A stretch of DNA of 47,514 nucleotides. Origin: Streptomyces xiaopingdaonensis. Lineage in GTDB: Bacteria > Actinomycetota > Actinomycetes > Streptomycetales > Streptomycetaceae. This document shows, one piece after another, positions 1-8,029 of this stretch. A program made the position numbers and the translations under genes. The notes under the pieces are model-generated. The model saw only the letters and a program-made list of their open reading frames with translations, did not search any database and had not been told where the DNA came from. The stretch lies in NCBI RefSeq assembly GCF_000262345.1, contig NZ_AJTQ01000292.1, positions 1 through 47,514 on the forward strand, in the 5' to 3' direction. Within the stretch, counting starts at the first letter, position 1. Every line of letters begins with the position of its first letter.

Positions 1-1
1 G

Positions 2-898
2 ATCCTCGACCCGCGCACGGGCCGAATCACCGGTGTGCACGCCAAGTTGGGCGGCCCCGGGGTGCGCAGCAAGGACACGACCCCGGTGACCTTCCACGCG
101 CCGCTCGTCGTCGCGGCCGACGGCAACTCCACGCGGCTCTCGCTGAAGATGGGACTGCATCGCAGGGAGGACCGCCCCATGGGCGTCGCGGTGCGCACGT
201 ACTTCAACTCGCCCCGGCACGACGACGACTACCTCGAGTCCTGGCTGGAGCTCTGGGACCGCCGCGGCGCGCAGGACAAGCTCCTGCCCGGCTACGGCTG
301 GGTCTTCGGGATGGGCGACGGCACCAGCAACGTCGGGCTCGGCATCCTCAACACCTCGTCGGCGTTCGGGGAGTTGGACTGGCGGGAGATCCTCAAGGCG
401 TGGTGCGCCTCGATGCCGGAGGAGTGGGGCTACACCCCGGAGAACATGACGGGCGCGATCCGCGGCGCCGCGCTCCCCATGGCCTTCAACCGGCAGCCGC
501 ACTACACGCGCGGTCTGCTGCTCGTCGGCGACGCGGGTGGGCTCGTCAACCCGTTCAACGGCGAGGGGATCGCGTACGCGCTGGAGTCGGGCGCCATCGC
601 CGCCGAGACGATCGTGCAGGCGCACGGGCGCAGCACCGCCTCGCAGCGCGAACTCGCCCTGCGCTCCTACCCGAAGATCCTCAAGGAGACCTACGGCGGG
701 TACTACAACATCGGCCGCGCCTTCGTGAAGCTGATCGGCAACCCGAAGGTCATGAAGCTCGCCACCGAGCGCGGACTCTCCCACCCGCTGCTGATGCGCT
801 TCACCCTGAAGCTCCTCGCCAACCTCACGGACCCCAGGGGCGGGGACGCGATGGACCGGATCATCAACGGCCTGACGAAGGTCGCGCCCAGGGCGTGA
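2..898 (+). CDS. geranylgeranyl reductase family FAD-dependent oxidoreductase, 3' part
   Basis: The reading frame is open at the left edge, so the gene is cut and only about 298 C-terminal residues are present. The segment LLVGDAGGLVNPFNGEGI (about residues 175-192 of the visible part) is the second FAD-binding motif of the geranylgeranyl reductase/p-hydroxybenzoate hydroxylase-like flavoproteins. Members of this family reduce isoprenoid double bonds. In actinomycetes this gene commonly lies close to nuo and menaquinone genes, so a role in menaquinone side-chain saturation (MenJ-like) is plausible but not shown here. The N-terminal dinucleotide-binding motif lies outside the window. It ends in TGA and is followed by a long gap, so it is probably the last gene of its unit. 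Confidence 0.8.
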   Translation: MLDPRTGRITGVHAKLGGPGVRSKDTTPVTFHAPLVVAADGNSTRLSLKMGLHRREDRPMGVAVRTYFNSPRHDDDYLESWLELWDRRGAQDKLLPGYGWVFGMGDGTSNVGLGILNTSSAFGELDWREILKAWCASMPEEWGYTPENMTGAIRGAALPMAFNRQPHYTRGLLLVGDAGGLVNPFNGEGIAYALESGAIAAETIVQAHGRSTASQRELALRSYPKILKETYGGYYNIGRAFVKLIGNPKVMKLATERGLSHPLLMRFTLKLLANLTDPRGGDAMDRIINGLTKVAPRA

Positions 899-1231
899 GC
901 CATCGGCCCCGCGCGGACGCCGAGTTCGGGCGCGGGGGCGTTCGGCCGGTGCGCGCTCCCGGCGTGCGGGTGCTGCCGCGCGGGCGGAGGCGCGTGTCGT
1001 GGGCGCGCGTCGTGCGTGTGGGCGACTGCGGGGCGCATGCGGGCTGTTCGCGCTGTGGGCCTGCATTGCGCGCTGTGGGCCCGCCTCGCGGGCGTGCGAC
1101 GTCATGGACAGCGTCCGTATCGGCCGCTGGGCGGCTTCAGCGCGCTTGCGGGCGCGGAGAGCAGCCGGCCCCCGGCACGCTCTCGGGGGCATGAGCGTGG
1201 CGGGGGGCCGGAGTTCGGGCGGGCGGTTCGG
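899..1231. other. intergenic, no gene seen
   Basis: These 333 bases separate two convergent genes. No reading frame here has a convincing start, ribosome binding site or protein-like composition. It contains a short tandem-like repetition of CGCGCTGTGGGCC (about 1051-1062 and 1069-1081) and, at its right end, the terminator hairpin of the NlpC/P60 gene. Confidence 0.6.
1165..1211 (-). terminator. long hairpin terminator of the NlpC/P60 gene
   Basis: A two-part stem: CCGGCCCCCG (1165-1174) pairs with CGGGGGGCCGG (1201-1211), and CACGCTC (1176-1182) pairs with GAGCGTG (1193-1199). It lies about 20 bases beyond the stop of the minus-strand NlpC/P60 gene. There is no T tract, which is usual for Streptomyces terminators. 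Confidence 0.65.
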
Positions 1232-2071
1232 TCAGAGGACGCGGACCGCGCCGGTCGGCTGGTCGTAGCTGAGGTCGCGCTCGACGACGCCTGTCGAGGA
1301 GTTCTGGGCGCCGATGAACTTGCCGTCGCCCACGTAGACGGCGACGTGGTACGCGCTGCCCGAGCCGCCCCAGTAGAGGATGTCGCCCGGCTGCGCGGAG
1401 TCGACGGAGACCTGGGTGCCGGTCGACGACTGCTGCTGGGACATCCGCGGGAGGTCGATGCCGACCTGCTTGAACGCGGCCGAGGTGAGCCCGGAGCAGT
1501 CGTAGGAGGAGGGACCTGTCCCGCCGGCGACGTACGCCTTGCCGACCTGGGCGCGCAGGAAGCTGAGGACCTCGGCGGCGGAGCCGCTGCCGGTCTCGGT
1601 CGAGGGGGACGTGGACTGTCCCGAGTCGGTGGCGGAGCCGAGCGTGGTCCGCTCCGAACCGCGGTCCGCGCGGGCCTGTTCGGCGCGCTCGCGCGCCTCG
1701 GCCTTCTTCGCCGCCTCGGCGCGCTTCTTCGCCTCGGCCTTCTGCTTCGTCTCCTTGGCTTCCTTGTGGGCCGCAGCGGCTGCCTTCTCCTGGGCGGCCT
1801 GGAGTTCGTACCGCTCGGCAGAGGTCTCCATCGAGTCGACGGCCTGCTGGGTGGAGCTCGCCAGCTCGCCGGTGAGGGCGGGCATCTCGACGGTCTCCGA
1901 CGCCTTGCCGGCGCCGCCTGCCTGCGACTCGCCGTCCGCGACGGCCGGGGCGGCTGCCGCGGTGAGGGCGATGGTGCCCATGACGCCACCCGTCATGCCC
2001 GCGCGGAGTGCCTTCGGCATCTTCCTCTCGCGGGGCTTCCGGTGGCTGGGGATCTGAGCTTTCGGGGACAT
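1232..2071 (-). CDS. secreted NlpC/P60 family peptidoglycan hydrolase
   Basis: 279 residues. The chosen ATG gives an N terminus with basic residues, a hydrophobic stretch (about 27-44) and a signal-peptidase-like AVA-D site near 46, so the protein should be exported. Residues about 75-137 are Ala/Lys/Glu-rich and likely coiled coil, followed by a Ser/Thr/Gly linker. The C-terminal NlpC/P60 domain (about 165-279) has the catalytic Cys in YDCSGLT (C192) and the His in AYHVAVYVG (H242). Such enzymes cut the D-gamma-glutamyl-diaminopimelate bond in stem peptides during wall remodelling. An upstream in-frame ATG (2236) would add 55 residues before the signal peptide and is unlikely. The ribosome binding site at the chosen start is weak. 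No c-di-AMP (ydaO) riboswitch could be recognised in the leader, although related Streptomyces hydrolases often have one. Confidence 0.88.
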   Translation of the reverse strand: MSPKAQIPSHRKPRERKMPKALRAGMTGGVMGTIALTAAAAPAVADGESQAGGAGKASETVEMPALTGELASSTQQAVDSMETSAERYELQAAQEKAAAAAHKEAKETKQKAEAKKRAEAAKKAEARERAEQARADRGSERTTLGSATDSGQSTSPSTETGSGSAAEVLSFLRAQVGKAYVAGGTGPSSYDCSGLTSAAFKQVGIDLPRMSQQQSSTGTQVSVDSAQPGDILYWGGSGSAYHVAVYVGDGKFIGAQNSSTGVVERDLSYDQPTGAVRVL

Positions 2072-2573
2072 GGCTGCAATGCCTAGCAGGCGTGAATCCC
2101 GGTGCTCAAGAAAGGTGGAATGCGCCACACCCGACGCGTACACGGCCAGTTGGGGCCTCTCGGAGACCGTTCGGCGCGCCAGCGGAACCGTGATCATTGC
2201 CCAACTACGCCGCTGTGACCACGTAGTTGCCCGCAATGCCGGAGTCGTACCGATCGACTACCACGGGTCTCGTGGGGCACGCAAAGGTGGCAGTGGCTGA
2301 CGTGAATCTCGGTGGCTGAGGTCACAGCGCACATCCGAACTCTTCCCCCGAAAAGGGCAACTGGTGCCAACTCGCGGTTACCGGGGCATCAAGGTGCGCT
2401 CGATCGCCTCCGTCTGCGCTCCGCCTGCCCGGTTCGCCTCCCTCTATGCGTCTCCGGGGTGGATTGCTCGTCCGACGGTTCCGTGAAGGGACGGCGGGCA
2501 CCGCGTGAAGGCCGGACGCGGCCCGGAGGTTTGGCCTCCGCGCCGGGGGAACCCGGGGGCTGAGGTGATCCCC
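2072..2573. other. long intergenic region with several repeats
   Basis: About 500 bases upstream of the minus-strand NlpC/P60 gene and of the plus-strand small gene. No gene is supported. It holds the CAACTACG/CGTAGTTG inverted repeat (2202-2229), a second wider inverted repeat GCTGTGACC/GGTCACAGC (2212-2220 and 2320-2328), and two copies each of CGTGAATCYCGGTG (2091-2104, 2301-2314) and AAAGGTGG (2111-2118, 2283-2290). These suggest a regulatory leader for the hydrolase gene. Confidence 0.5.
2202..2229. promoter_or_regulatory. perfect 8-bp inverted repeat upstream of NlpC/P60 gene
   Basis: CAACTACG (2202-2209) is exactly complementary to CGTAGTTG (2222-2229), with 12 bases between. Imperfect symmetry extends outward (ATTGCC on the left, GCAAT on the right). 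It lies about 130-160 bases upstream of the NlpC/P60 start. It could be a dyad operator or a hairpin in a long leader. No known consensus was matched. Confidence 0.45.
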
Positions 2574-2765
2574 ATGCCCGAACCCGGCAGCAAGAGCTAC
2601 GACATCCAGCGGTCCCGCCGCCGCAAGGAGGCGAAGGACGAGTCGGGCGCCTCCGGGCAGGAGGCGAACGAGGAAGCCAAGCAGGACCTCGAGAAGGACC
2701 CGCACTGGCGCCCGTCCGGGCCGCGGAACGAACGCGGGAGGGGGCCGAAGGGGGAGCGGGGCTGA
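2574..2765 (+). CDS. small charged hypothetical protein (63 aa)
   Basis: The protein is 63 residues, very hydrophilic, rich in Arg, Lys, Glu, Pro and Ser, with no membrane segment and likely disordered. The ATG at 2574 is favoured because a near-perfect Shine-Dalgarno (GAGGTGAT) ends 5 bases upstream; an in-frame upstream start at 2505 has no such site. I do not recognise a family. The clean ribosome binding site and typical codon bias support a real gene of unknown function. Confidence 0.6.
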   Translation: MPEPGSKSYDIQRSRRRKEAKDESGASGQEANEEAKQDLEKDPHWRPSGPRNERGRGPKGERG

Positions 2766-2847
2766 GGGGGCTTGCGGTCCGGTGCCACGGCACCGTGAGC
2801 TGAAGCGCCGGCTCCGTAGCCCTGTGCGTGAACGGTCCGCACAGTGG

Positions 2848-3513
2848 CTATCGACGGGCTGTGGCGATCAGCGTCCCCACTTCGCGATTGCCGGGAGGCG
2901 GCAGGACTCGCGCGGAGACGTGGGTGAATCCGGCGCGCTTCAGCATGCCCTCCCACGCCTCGGGCGGGTACTGGTAGCGGTGGATCCGAAGCTCCGAGTC
3001 GCGGCCCTCCAGCCACTTGCCGCGCATGAGTTGAGGACCGTGGACGTCACCGGGCGCGGCGTGCGCCACGACGAACCGGCCGCCGTCGACGAGGCGGCGG
3101 CACACCCGCGGCAGCAGCTCCTCGGGGTCGACGAACCAGGCCGCACCCCAACAGGAGAACGCCGCATCGAACGTCTCCTCGCCGTGGTCGAGCCATGCAC
3201 ACGCGTCGGCCTCGACGAGTGCGAGCCCGGGCAGGTCGACCCACCAGTTGCGGGCCCGTGCGATCTGAACGGGCGAGAAGTCCAGCGCGGTGACCCGCGT
3301 CCCTCGCCGTGCGAGATAGGCGGCCTCGGCGGCGGGCCCACAGCCGAGCTCCAGGACGCTCGCCGGGGAACCGAGGAGTTCAGGACCGGGCCCGTGGCCG
3401 GGGAACTGGGACCACTGGAACAGGTCGGCGGCGGGGCGTTCGACGCGGCCGGGCTGGTACTTGTCCCAGTACTCGGGCAGGGACATCGGAAGACGGTCGG
3501 CGGCGGGCTGCAT
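2848..3513 (-). CDS. class I SAM-dependent methyltransferase
   Basis: 221 residues starting at ATG 3513, which has GGGGAG five bases upstream. Motif I of Rossmann methyltransferases is VLELGCGP at about residues 53-60, followed by an acidic residue ending beta-2 (TALDFSP) and motif IV (FDAAFSCWGAAWF). The length and layout fit the methyltransferase type 11/25 families. These transfer methyl from S-adenosylmethionine to small molecules; the substrate cannot be read from the sequence. It stands alone between a convergent small gene and a decayed region, so context gives no pathway. Confidence 0.85.
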   Translation of the reverse strand: MQPAADRLPMSLPEYWDKYQPGRVERPAADLFQWSQFPGHGPGPELLGSPASVLELGCGPAAEAAYLARRGTRVTALDFSPVQIARARNWWVDLPGLALVEADACAWLDHGEETFDAAFSCWGAAWFVDPEELLPRVCRRLVDGGRFVVAHAAPGDVHGPQLMRGKWLEGRDSELRIHRYQYPPEAWEGMLKRAGFTHVSARVLPPPGNREVGTLIATARR

Positions 3514-3643
3514 GGTGACTCCCCGGTGGGTCGGTGGCGAGCCGGAATGTAGCCCCAACCACACCTGCGCCAGGCCGCGTTGGCATGAAATGACCCGGAC
3601 GTGACCGCTCACGTCCGGGCCGTGTTTCCCCCGGTTCAGCGGA

Positions 3644-3757
3644 TCAGTGGCAGTTCGCCCCCGGATGGCAGGGACCGCACTTGCCGTAGTCGTGCTCCCA
3701 CAGCGGCCAGTCCACTGCGAACCCGTTGGCGTGGAGGATGCGCGCCGTGCGCTCCAC
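3644..3757 (-). pseudogene. small Cys-rich ORF or gene remnant
   Basis: A 37-codon frame from a possible GTG ends ILHANGFAVDWPLWEHDYG followed by KCGPCHPGANCH and a stop. The composition, with Trp, three Cys and two His near the C terminus, looks like real protein and not chance GC-rich translation, but there is no good ribosome binding site. The same frame extends upstream without a convincing start. It is probably a small metal-binding protein that is either truncated or has a misplaced start. The neighbouring sequences are also decayed, which favours a remnant. Confidence 0.35.
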
Positions 3758-3779
3758 CGAGCCGTCGTGCTTGACGCGC

Positions 3780-4010
3780 TCACCCTCGCCCGCGCCGAAG
3801 CCCTCACCGACCCCTGGGGCTGCCGCCGCCCGCGCGACGGATGTCCTCGACCGCATCCCGCCCGCCCGGCTGCGCTCGACGTCCCGGCAACGCCTGACCG
3901 CACTGGATGCCGTGCTCGCCACGGCCTCCGCTTCGGTCGTCGCCGATCTGCGGGAGCGGGTCCGCGCGTTGCCTGCGGCGATCGATCCTCACGGCGGTGG
4001 CACTGCGTAA
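3780..4010 (+). pseudogene. C-terminal fragment of a TPR-type transcriptional regulator
   Basis: The translated stretch VLDRIPPARLRSTSRQRL, followed by LDAVLA and VVADLRERVRALPA, resembles the last 50-60 residues of Streptomyces regulators with an N-terminal HTH and C-terminal TPR helices. No start codon, ribosome binding site or HTH is present. A neighbouring frame (ALTLARAEALTDP) reads as the sequence just before it, so at least one frameshift is likely. The left boundary is approximate. Confidence 0.4.
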
Positions 4011-4113
4011 GTCCCGAGCTGAAGTTGGCACCAGGAAGCCCCTGGCACGGCCAGGACTTACCCGTGTCAGGGGCTTCGGATGCCAGGGTCAGACGCCGTC
4101 GAAATCGCCGGCC

Positions 4114-4332
4114 TTGCGCACAGGTTGGTACGAACTCCCGGGTGGGCCGGGCCCGTTCGACCTGCGGTGCGGAGACCGCGTCCAGCACGGCGGACGTTGG
4201 GTCACCGTCGTCGACCTCTACTCGCCCGGCAGCAGCGGCCGGGGGCGTGTCCTGCACCTCGACGACGGCCGCCTTCGCCTTCTCCGGCCTGCCGAACGTC
4301 TGGCGGTCTCCCGCCGAGCCGTCGGCCGCTGA
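4114..4332 (+). pseudogene. decayed second copy of the 73-aa GWYELP-type small protein
   Basis: The frame reads LRTGWYELPGGPGPFDLRCG onward and is closely similar over its whole length to the intact 73-residue product at 42709-42930; both contain GGRW, VDLYSPGSSGRGRVLHLDDG, and LRP-ERL. The ATG of the intact gene is missing: the corresponding position is GCC-TTG. No ribosome binding site precedes the TTG, so either the start was lost or an inefficient TTG is used. Function unknown. The two downstream hairpins are also shared with the other copy. Confidence 0.6.
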
Positions 4333-4336
4333 GACT

Positions 4337-4376
4337 CCGCTCGGGCCCGGTGCCTCCTTGTCCCGGGTCCGAGCGG
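4337..4376 (+). terminator. terminator hairpin shared with the 42.7-kb locus
   Basis: CCGCTCGGGCCCGG (4337-4350) pairs with CCGGGTCCGAGCGG (4363-4376), a 14-bp stem with one G-U pair, 4 bases after the stop of the decayed small gene. The same stem sequence follows the intact copy at 42664-42702. Confidence 0.7.
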
Positions 4377-4382
4377 GCAGCG

Positions 4383-4417
4383 CCCGCCCCGCTGCACCGT
4401 CAGGACAGCGGGGCGGG
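4383..4417 (+). terminator. second hairpin downstream of the decayed small gene
   Basis: A perfect 12-bp stem, CCCGCCCCGCTG (4383-4394) with CAGCGGGGCGGG (4406-4417), and an 11-base loop. The segment GCACCGTCAGGACAGC (4394-4409) recurs exactly at 42628-42643 in reverse orientation, again just after the first terminator. Confidence 0.6.
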
Positions 4418-4692
4418 GGCCCACCGTCCCGCTGCCCGGGCCGACCCACAGCCGAGCGGCGTCATCGCACGTTTACTCGGGTTCCCCCTTTCAAGCGTCA
4501 ATTCCCCCCGCACCACCTTGTGTTGACGTTCACGAGTGCACGAAAGTGCGCTCTTCCGGGCGGGGGGTCGCCCGGGTGTGCAGTGATCGAAGGCTCCGGT
4601 GTAGCGGCCACTTACCATCCTCTGTTGTCCAGCGCGAATTTGCCTATGCCGACAACTGCTGCTAAGCAAACGGGCTTTGCGCGGCCGTATGC

Positions 4693-4727
4693 ACCGTGGA
4701 TGATCACCGCAGGTGATCATCCACGGT
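4693..4727. terminator. perfect 16-bp inverted repeat, probable bidirectional terminator
   Basis: Bases 4693-4708 are exactly complementary to 4712-4727, leaving only GCA as the loop. It is followed on the plus strand by CTTTGCG, which also occurs shortly before the left arm. Its position between a decayed locus and the nuo promoter suits a transcription barrier that insulates nuo. A protein-binding palindrome is the alternative. Confidence 0.55.
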
Positions 4728-4836
4728 CTTTGCGTATGAAGATCGTTAAGTGGTTGCTGAACTGAGAACGCGTCAGGTGGTGGAGATCACAAAGGCATTG
4801 GCGTACCCCGTGTCGCAGATCACAGAGCACCGGGCT

Positions 4837-4876
4837 TAGGATGCCTGCGAAGAGGGCTTGTGAACTGCCTCACATA
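4837..4876 (+). promoter_or_regulatory. nuo operon promoter with Rex-operator-like site
   Basis: TAGGAT (4837-4842) fits the -10 element of the principal Streptomyces sigma factor; no strong -35 is visible at the usual distance. About 15 bases downstream, TTGTGAACTGCCTCACAT (4858-4875) resembles the Rex operator (TTGTGAA-N4-TTCACAA), matching the left arm fully and five of seven positions in the right arm. Rex is the NADH/NAD+-sensing repressor known to control nuo genes in Streptomyces, and a site just after the start point would block transcription when NAD+ is abundant. Confidence 0.6.
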
Positions 4877-4933
4877 GGAGCGATCTTCTATGCGCGGACG
4901 TGCTCAGCGGTCGAAGGGAAGGAGCGGGGAGCG

Positions 4934-5293
4934 GTGAACGCCTATACGCCAATCCTTGTACTGGGAGCGCTCGGAACGCTTTTCGCGGTCGGCTCCGTGG
5001 CGGTGGCCGCGCTCGTCGGGCCGAAGCGGTACAACCGCGCCAAGTTGGAGGCGTACGAGTGCGGGATCGAGCCGACGCCGCAGCCGGAGGGCGGCGGGCG
5101 CTTCCCGGTGAAGTACTACCTCACGGCGATGCTCTTCATCATCTTCGACATCGAGATCGTCTTCCTCTATCCGTGGGCCGTCCACTTCGACTCGCTCGGG
5201 ATGTTCGGGCTCGCGGAGATGCTGGTCTTCGTCGCCCTCATCGGCATCGCCTACGCCTACGACTGGCGCCGGGGCGGCCTGGAATGGGACTAG
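4934..5293 (+). CDS. nuoA: NADH-quinone oxidoreductase subunit A
   Basis: 119 residues, the usual NuoA length, with three membrane helices and the conserved loop [11 protein letters not shown], which carries the Cys typical of NuoA/ND3. It is a proton-pumping membrane-arm subunit of complex I near the quinone site. GTG 4934 is chosen because it follows a purine-rich AAGGAGCGGGGAG and gives the family-typical N terminus; an ATG at 4841 would overlap the promoter and Rex-like site. First gene of the operon. A 104-base spacer separates it from nuoB, the widest gap in the operon. Confidence 0.95.
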   Translation: MNAYTPILVLGALGTLFAVGSVAVAALVGPKRYNRAKLEAYECGIEPTPQPEGGGRFPVKYYLTAMLFIIFDIEIVFLYPWAVHFDSLGMFGLAEMLVFVALIGIAYAYDWRRGGLEWD

Positions 5294-5397
5294 GGGCAGA
5301 ACGGGCGCCGAGGGTCGCGGGGCCGCCGGCCTCGGCGCCGCATCCGGAACCGACGCGAGCCGCGGCACCGGCGGCACCGGCGAGAGGGGCGATCTGA

Positions 5398-5952
5398 ATG
5401 GGACTCGAAGAGAAACTTCCGAGCGGCTTCCTGCTCGGCACCGTCGAGCAGTTGGCCGGGTGGGCGCGCAAGTCGTCGATGTTCCCGGCGACCTTCGGGC
5501 TCGCCTGCTGCGCCATCGAGATGATGACGACCGGTGCGGGCCGCTACGACCTGGCGCGGTTCGGCATGGAGGTCTTCCGCGGCTCCCCGCGGCAGGCCGA
5601 CCTCATGATCGTCGCGGGACGGGTGAGCCAGAAGATGGCGCCGGTGCTGCGGCAGGTCTACGACCAGATGCCGAACCCCAAGTGGGTCATCTCCATGGGC
5701 GTCTGCGCCTCCTCGGGCGGGATGTTCAACAACTACGCCATCGTCCAGGGCGTCGACCACGTCGTCCCCGTCGACATCTACCTCCCCGGCTGCCCGCCCC
5801 GGCCGGAGATGCTGATGGACGCGATCCTCAAGCTCCACCAGAAGATTCAGGGCGGCAAGCTCGGCGTGAACCAGCAGGAGGCGGCGCGCGAGGCCGAGGA
5901 GGCCGCACGCAACGCGCTGCCGACGATCGAGATGAAGGGGCTGCTGCGATGA
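5398..5952 (+). CDS. nuoB: NADH-quinone oxidoreductase subunit B
   Basis: 184 residues. It carries the terminal [4Fe-4S] cluster N2, which hands electrons to menaquinone. Ligands are visible as the double Cys in [10 protein letters not shown] (C37, C38), C103 in [10 protein letters not shown] and C132 in [10 protein letters not shown]. The short charged C-terminal tail is common in actinomycetes. The stop overlaps the nuoC start by ATGA. Confidence 0.97.
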   Translation: MGLEEKLPSGFLLGTVEQLAGWARKSSMFPATFGLACCAIEMMTTGAGRYDLARFGMEVFRGSPRQADLMIVAGRVSQKMAPVLRQVYDQMPNPKWVISMGVCASSGGMFNNYAIVQGVDHVVPVDIYLPGCPPRPEMLMDAILKLHQKIQGGKLGVNQQEAAREAEEAARNALPTIEMKGLLR

Positions 5953-6701
5953 GCGCGGCGAGCGGCGAGCCGCGGGAGGACGCCCCCGCCGAGGAGCCGG
6001 CCCGGCGGGACGAGGCGGGCGAGGCGATCGCCGTCCGCCGCGGCATGTTCGGCGCCAACAACGGCGGGGACACCACCGGTTACGGCGGCCTCGTACGCAC
6101 CGTCCGCCTGCCGGGGCCGAGCGAGCGCCCCTACGGCGGTCCGCGAGGGCGCACGGGGCACGGCGAGTTCGACGAGGTGGCCGACGAGTTGGAGGGCGCC
6201 CTGGAGGAGCAGGGGCTCGCACCGGCCGAGGTGATCGAGAAGACCGTCGTCGACCGCGGCGAAGTCACCTTCCACATCGCCCGCACGCACCTGCCGGCCG
6301 TGGCGCGGACGCTCAGGGACGACCCGGCGCTCCGCTTCGAGCTGTGCACCGGCGTGAGCGGGGTGCACTTCCCCGGGGACGCGGGCCGCGAGCTGCACGC
6401 CGTCTACCACCTGCGGTCGCTCACCCACAACCGCCTGATCCGGCTGGAGGTGAGCGCGCCCGACGCCGATCCGCACGTCCCCTCGATCGTCGACGTGTAC
6501 CCCACCAACGACTGGCACGAGCGGGAGGTCTACGACTTCTTCGGCCTGCTCTTCGACGGCCACCCGGCACTCACCCGGATCATGATGCCGGACGACTGGC
6601 AGGGCTTCCCGCAGCGCAAGGACTACCCGCTCGGCGGCATCCCCGTCGAGTACAAGGGCGCCCAGATCCCGGCTCCCGACCAGCGGAGGTCGTACAGCTG
6701 A
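5949..6701 (+). CDS. nuoC: NADH-quinone oxidoreductase subunit C
   Basis: 250 residues. It is the peripheral-arm subunit that packs against NuoB and NuoD. The C-terminal signature [10 protein letters not shown] and [18 protein letters not shown] is characteristic of the 30-kDa subunit. The first ~65 residues are a low-complexity acidic/Arg extension typical of actinobacterial NuoC. It is coupled to nuoB by a 4-base overlap and to nuoD by a 1-base overlap (TGATG). It is separate from nuoD here, unlike the fused form in Escherichia coli. Confidence 0.96.
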   Translation: MSAASGEPREDAPAEEPARRDEAGEAIAVRRGMFGANNGGDTTGYGGLVRTVRLPGPSERPYGGPRGRTGHGEFDEVADELEGALEEQGLAPAEVIEKTVVDRGEVTFHIARTHLPAVARTLRDDPALRFELCTGVSGVHFPGDAGRELHAVYHLRSLTHNRLIRLEVSAPDADPHVPSIVDVYPTNDWHEREVYDFFGLLFDGHPALTRIMMPDDWQGFPQRKDYPLGGIPVEYKGAQIPAPDQRRSYS

Positions 6702-8029
6702 TGTCCAACACCCAAGCCACGGCGGGAATCCGCGAGACGACCGAGGGCCCGGTCTACGACGTCACGGGCGGTGACTGGGACCGTATCGCCGAGGAGATCG
6801 CCAAGAACGACGACGAGCGCATCATCGTCAACATGGGTCCCCAACACCCGTCCACACACGGGGTGTTGCGGCTGATCCTGGAGATCGACGGCGAGACCGT
6901 CACCGAGGCGCGGTGCGGCATCGGGTACCTCCACACCGGTATCGAGAAGAACCTCGAATACCGCACCTGGACCCAGGGCACGACCTTCGTGACGCGGATG
7001 GACTACCTCACGCCGTTCTTCAATGAGGCGGCCTACTGCCTCGCCGTCGAGCGGCTCCTCGGCATCGAGGACGACGTCCCCGACCGCGCCAACGTCATCC
7101 GCGTACTGATGATGGAGCTCAACCGGCTCTCCTCGCACCTGGTCGCCATCGCCACGGGCGGCATGGAACTCGGCGCCACCACGGTGATGATCTTCGGCTT
7201 CCGGGACCGCGAACTCTGCCTCGACCTCTACGAGTTGATCACCGGGCTGCGGATGAACAGCGCCTACATCCGCCCCGGCGGCCTCTCGCAGGACCTGCCG
7301 GCCGGGTCGGTCGACGCCGTCCGCGAGTTCGTCAAGAAGATGCGGAAGAACCTCGTCGAGTACGACAAGCTCTGCTCGGGCAACCCCGTCTTCAAGGCCC
7401 GCCTGAAGGACATCGGCCACCTCGACCTCTCCGGCTGCATGGCCCTCGGCATCACAGGACCCGTCCTCCGCTCGGCCGGCCTCCCGCACGACCTGCGCAA
7501 GGCGCAGCCGTACTGCGGCTACGAGAACTACGACTTCGAGGTCCCGACGACCGACACCGCCGACTCCTACGGGCGCTTCCTGCTGCGCCTCGAGGAGATG
7601 CGCGAGTCCCTGCGCATCATCGAGCAGTGCGTCGACCGCCTGGAGCCGGGCCCCGTGATGGTCGGCGACAAGAAGATCGCCTGGCCGGCCCAACTCGCCC
7701 TCGGTCCCGACGGCCTGGGCAACTCGCTCGACCACATCAAGAACATCATGGGCACCTCCATGGAGGCGCTCATTCACCATTTCAAGCTGGTCACCGAGGG
7801 GTTCAGGGTCCCACCGGGCCAGGCGTACGCGGCGGTCGAGTCGCCCAAGGGCGAGCTGGGCGCACACGTCGTCAGCGACGGCGGCACCCGTCCCTACCGG
7901 GTGCACTTCCGCGACCCGTCGTTCACCAACCTGGAGGCCGTGGCCGCGATGTGCGAGGGCGGCATGGTCGCCGACGTCATCGTGGCGGTCGCCTCCGTCG
8001 ACCCGGTCATGGGAGGCGTCGACCGATGA
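6701..8029 (+). CDS. nuoD: NADH-quinone oxidoreductase subunit D
   Basis: 442 residues. It is the 49-kDa subunit, derived from the large subunit of [NiFe] hydrogenases, and forms the quinone-binding cavity with NuoB. Conserved segments are [15 protein letters not shown] near residue 45 and [17 protein letters not shown] near 265. The start overlaps the nuoC stop, which fixes it. The end overlaps nuoE by ATGA. Confidence 0.97.
   Translation: MSNTQATAGIRETTEGPVYDVTGGDWDRIAEEIAKNDDERIIVNMGPQHPSTHGVLRLILEIDGETVTEARCGIGYLHTGIEKNLEYRTWTQGTTFVTRMDYLTPFFNEAAYCLAVERLLGIEDDVPDRANVIRVLMMELNRLSSHLVAIATGGMELGATTVMIFGFRDRELCLDLYELITGLRMNSAYIRPGGLSQDLPAGSVDAVREFVKKMRKNLVEYDKLCSGNPVFKARLKDIGHLDLSGCMALGITGPVLRSAGLPHDLRKAQPYCGYENYDFEVPTTDTADSYGRFLLRLEEMRESLRIIEQCVDRLEPGPVMVGDKKIAWPAQLALGPDGLGNSLDHIKNIMGTSMEALIHHFKLVTEGFRVPPGQAYAAVESPKGELGAHVVSDGGTRPYRVHFRDPSFTNLEAVAAMCEGGMVADVIVAVASVDPVMGGVDR

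Larger units (their letters stand above)
4418..4933. other. intergenic region upstream of nuoA
   Basis: About 500 bases without a supported gene. Its left part is less GC-rich than the surroundings. It contains the perfect 16-bp inverted repeat at 4693-4727, two GATCACA elements (about 4787-4793 and 4818-4824), a -10-like TAGGAT (4837-4842), a Rex-operator-like site (4858-4876) and the nuoA ribosome binding site. Confidence 0.6.

Noticed and set aside
1016..2086. Long plus-strand frames over the NlpC/P60 gene
   Set aside because: They are antisense shadows of the well-supported hydrolase gene, with low-complexity Gly/Arg/Leu composition and no ribosome binding site.
2071..2330. ydaO-type c-di-AMP riboswitch upstream of the NlpC/P60 gene
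   Set aside because: The expected conserved GGGGACCC-like and GGTGAATCG-like segments are not present in the correct orientation.
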